From an uncultured Caldilineaceae bacterium (GTDB lineage Bacteria; Chloroflexota; Anaerolineae; Caldilineales; Caldilineaceae), in NCBI GenBank assembly GCA_951813625.1, contig CATOTS010000039.1, positions 1 through 64,000 of the forward strand: a stretch of 64,000 nucleotides of DNA. The letters run 5' to 3'. The notes beneath the pieces are model-generated. The model was given only the letters and a program-made list of their open reading frames with translations. It did not search any database and had not been told where the DNA came from. Made by a program: the position numbers and the translations under genes. Shown in pieces: positions 63,387 to 64,000 of this stretch. The stretch's first letter is position 1. Each line of letters starts with the position of its first letter.

Positions 63387-64000
63387 TGTCTGAACTGTGA
63401 TTCATCTTAATTGTGTGATGGACATGATTAACGGCACGGGCTCAGGCAGTGGTCTTCGGTTTGGGAATTGGGGGAACGAGAGTTGGGGCTGGATGCGGAC
63501 ATTTGTCTGAACTGTGATTCGTCTGATTTATGTGATGGGGATGATTAAGGGCAGCGTTACAGGTGGCGGTCTTCGGTTCGGGAATTGGGGGAACGGGAGT
63601 TGGGGCTGGATGCGGACATTTGTCTGAACTGTGATTTGTCTGATTTATGTGATGGGGATGATTCAAGGCAGCGTTACAGGTGGCGGTCTTCGGTTTGGGA
63701 ATTGGGGTAACGGGAGTTGGGGCTGGATGCGGACATTTGTCTGAACTGTGATTCGTCTGATTTATGTGATGGACATGATTAACGGCACGGGCTCAGGCAG
63801 CGGTCTTAGTACCGAGAGTCAGGCGAAGCGGAGTTGGGACTGGATGAGGGTGTCTGTAGATGCCGACATTTGTCTGAACTGTGATTCATCTGATTTATGT
63901 GATGGACATGATTGACGGCACGGGCTCAGGCAGCGGTCTTAGCTCCAGGAATCAAGCGAGTCGAAGTTGGGACTGGATGCGGGTACCTGATAGATGCGGA
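63387..64000. repeat. 117-bp tandem repeat array (continues past window edge)
   Basis: TGTCTGAACTGTGATT recurs at 63387, 63504, 63621, 63738 and 63871: three 117-bp steps and one of 133 bp. Each unit also contains TGATTTATGTGATGG, GATGATT and GTTGGGGCTGGATGCGGACA. Units 2 and 3 share GGCAGCGTTACAGGTGGC, the others GGCACGGGCTCAGGCAG. As 117 is 39 codons, the minus strand reads a 39-residue repeat (NHPHHINQTNHSSDK-like) over about three units, but stops appear outside them and no start is clear. Confidence 0.88.

Noticed and set aside
63387..64000. CRISPR array
   Set aside because: Units are 117 bp and similar along their whole length, with no short repeat/unique spacer structure and no cas genes.

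Overview
This is a GC-rich window of a bacterial chromosome, most likely from a Chloroflexota member (Caldilineales/Anaerolineae-like). That placement is an inference. It rests on the giant surface protein whose domains are joined by long Thr-Pro linkers, the housekeeping infC-rpmI-rplT block, the monoderm-style envelope genes and the many repeat-filled intergenic gaps. No 16S rRNA is present to settle it. I find about 40 genes, two tRNAs, no rRNA and no CRISPR array.

Layout. 1-4114 (minus): a molybdenum hydroxylase (xanthine dehydrogenase-like) operon, FAD subunit, a COG3910-type ATPase, then an Fe-S/Mo fusion subunit that runs off the left edge. 5355-16865 (plus): one gene of 3,836 codons encoding a secreted mosaic of FN3, leucine-rich repeat and pre-peptidase-like domains on Thr-Pro linkers, ending in a HEVGH zincin-like domain. 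16866-27822: an accessory zone of dispersed repeats and small toxin-antitoxin-like genes, several visibly broken (DUF6978-like/DUF1828, DUF4258/YgiT, a FitA-like antitoxin, HicB, HigA). It surrounds an envelope glycan/glycolipid cluster at 21343-26603.

27894-33171 (minus) is a compact five-gene set: GTP cyclohydrolase II/RibD-reductase fusion, MDR dehydrogenase, a 6-pyruvoyltetrahydropterin synthase homologue that lacks the usual catalytic Cys, a glycosyltransferase and a methyltransferase. This looks like a GTP-derived pteridine/pyrimidine glycoside pathway and is my best candidate for an undescribed system. 33280-37495 (minus): a sulfite-oxidase-like Mo enzyme, a FabF-like synthase, a YgeW-type carbamoyltransferase and carbamate kinase. 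The last two and the first operon together recall the E. coli yge/ygf purine-degradation genes. 37988-44087 (minus): MacAB-like exporter plus two-component system. 44890-51093: TIM-barrel isomerase, SH3 membrane protein, Gfo/Idh/MocA oxidoreductase, ThDP enzyme and D-2-hydroxyacid dehydrogenase. 53219-61896 (plus): tRNA-Val, triple-Cache-like lipoprotein, frameshifted M20 peptidase, frameshifted thrS, infC (AUU start)-rpmI-rplT, a SpoU methyltransferase, a helix-hairpin-helix membrane protein and tRNA-Lys. 61957-63030 (minus): a probable PD-(D/E)XK nuclease. The right edge holds a 117-bp tandem repeat.

Two themes stand out beyond the genes. First, intergenic DNA is dominated by a few dispersed families: a double-hairpin element (six copies), a CACGAATTTGCACGAATC word (six copies) and short CCAGTTGCCAGT-like words. 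Second, reading frames are interrupted repeatedly. Some breaks are substitutions (true decay). Those in thrS and the M20 gene are pure indels and may be assembly errors. All assignments come from reading the translated sequence; no database search was run.
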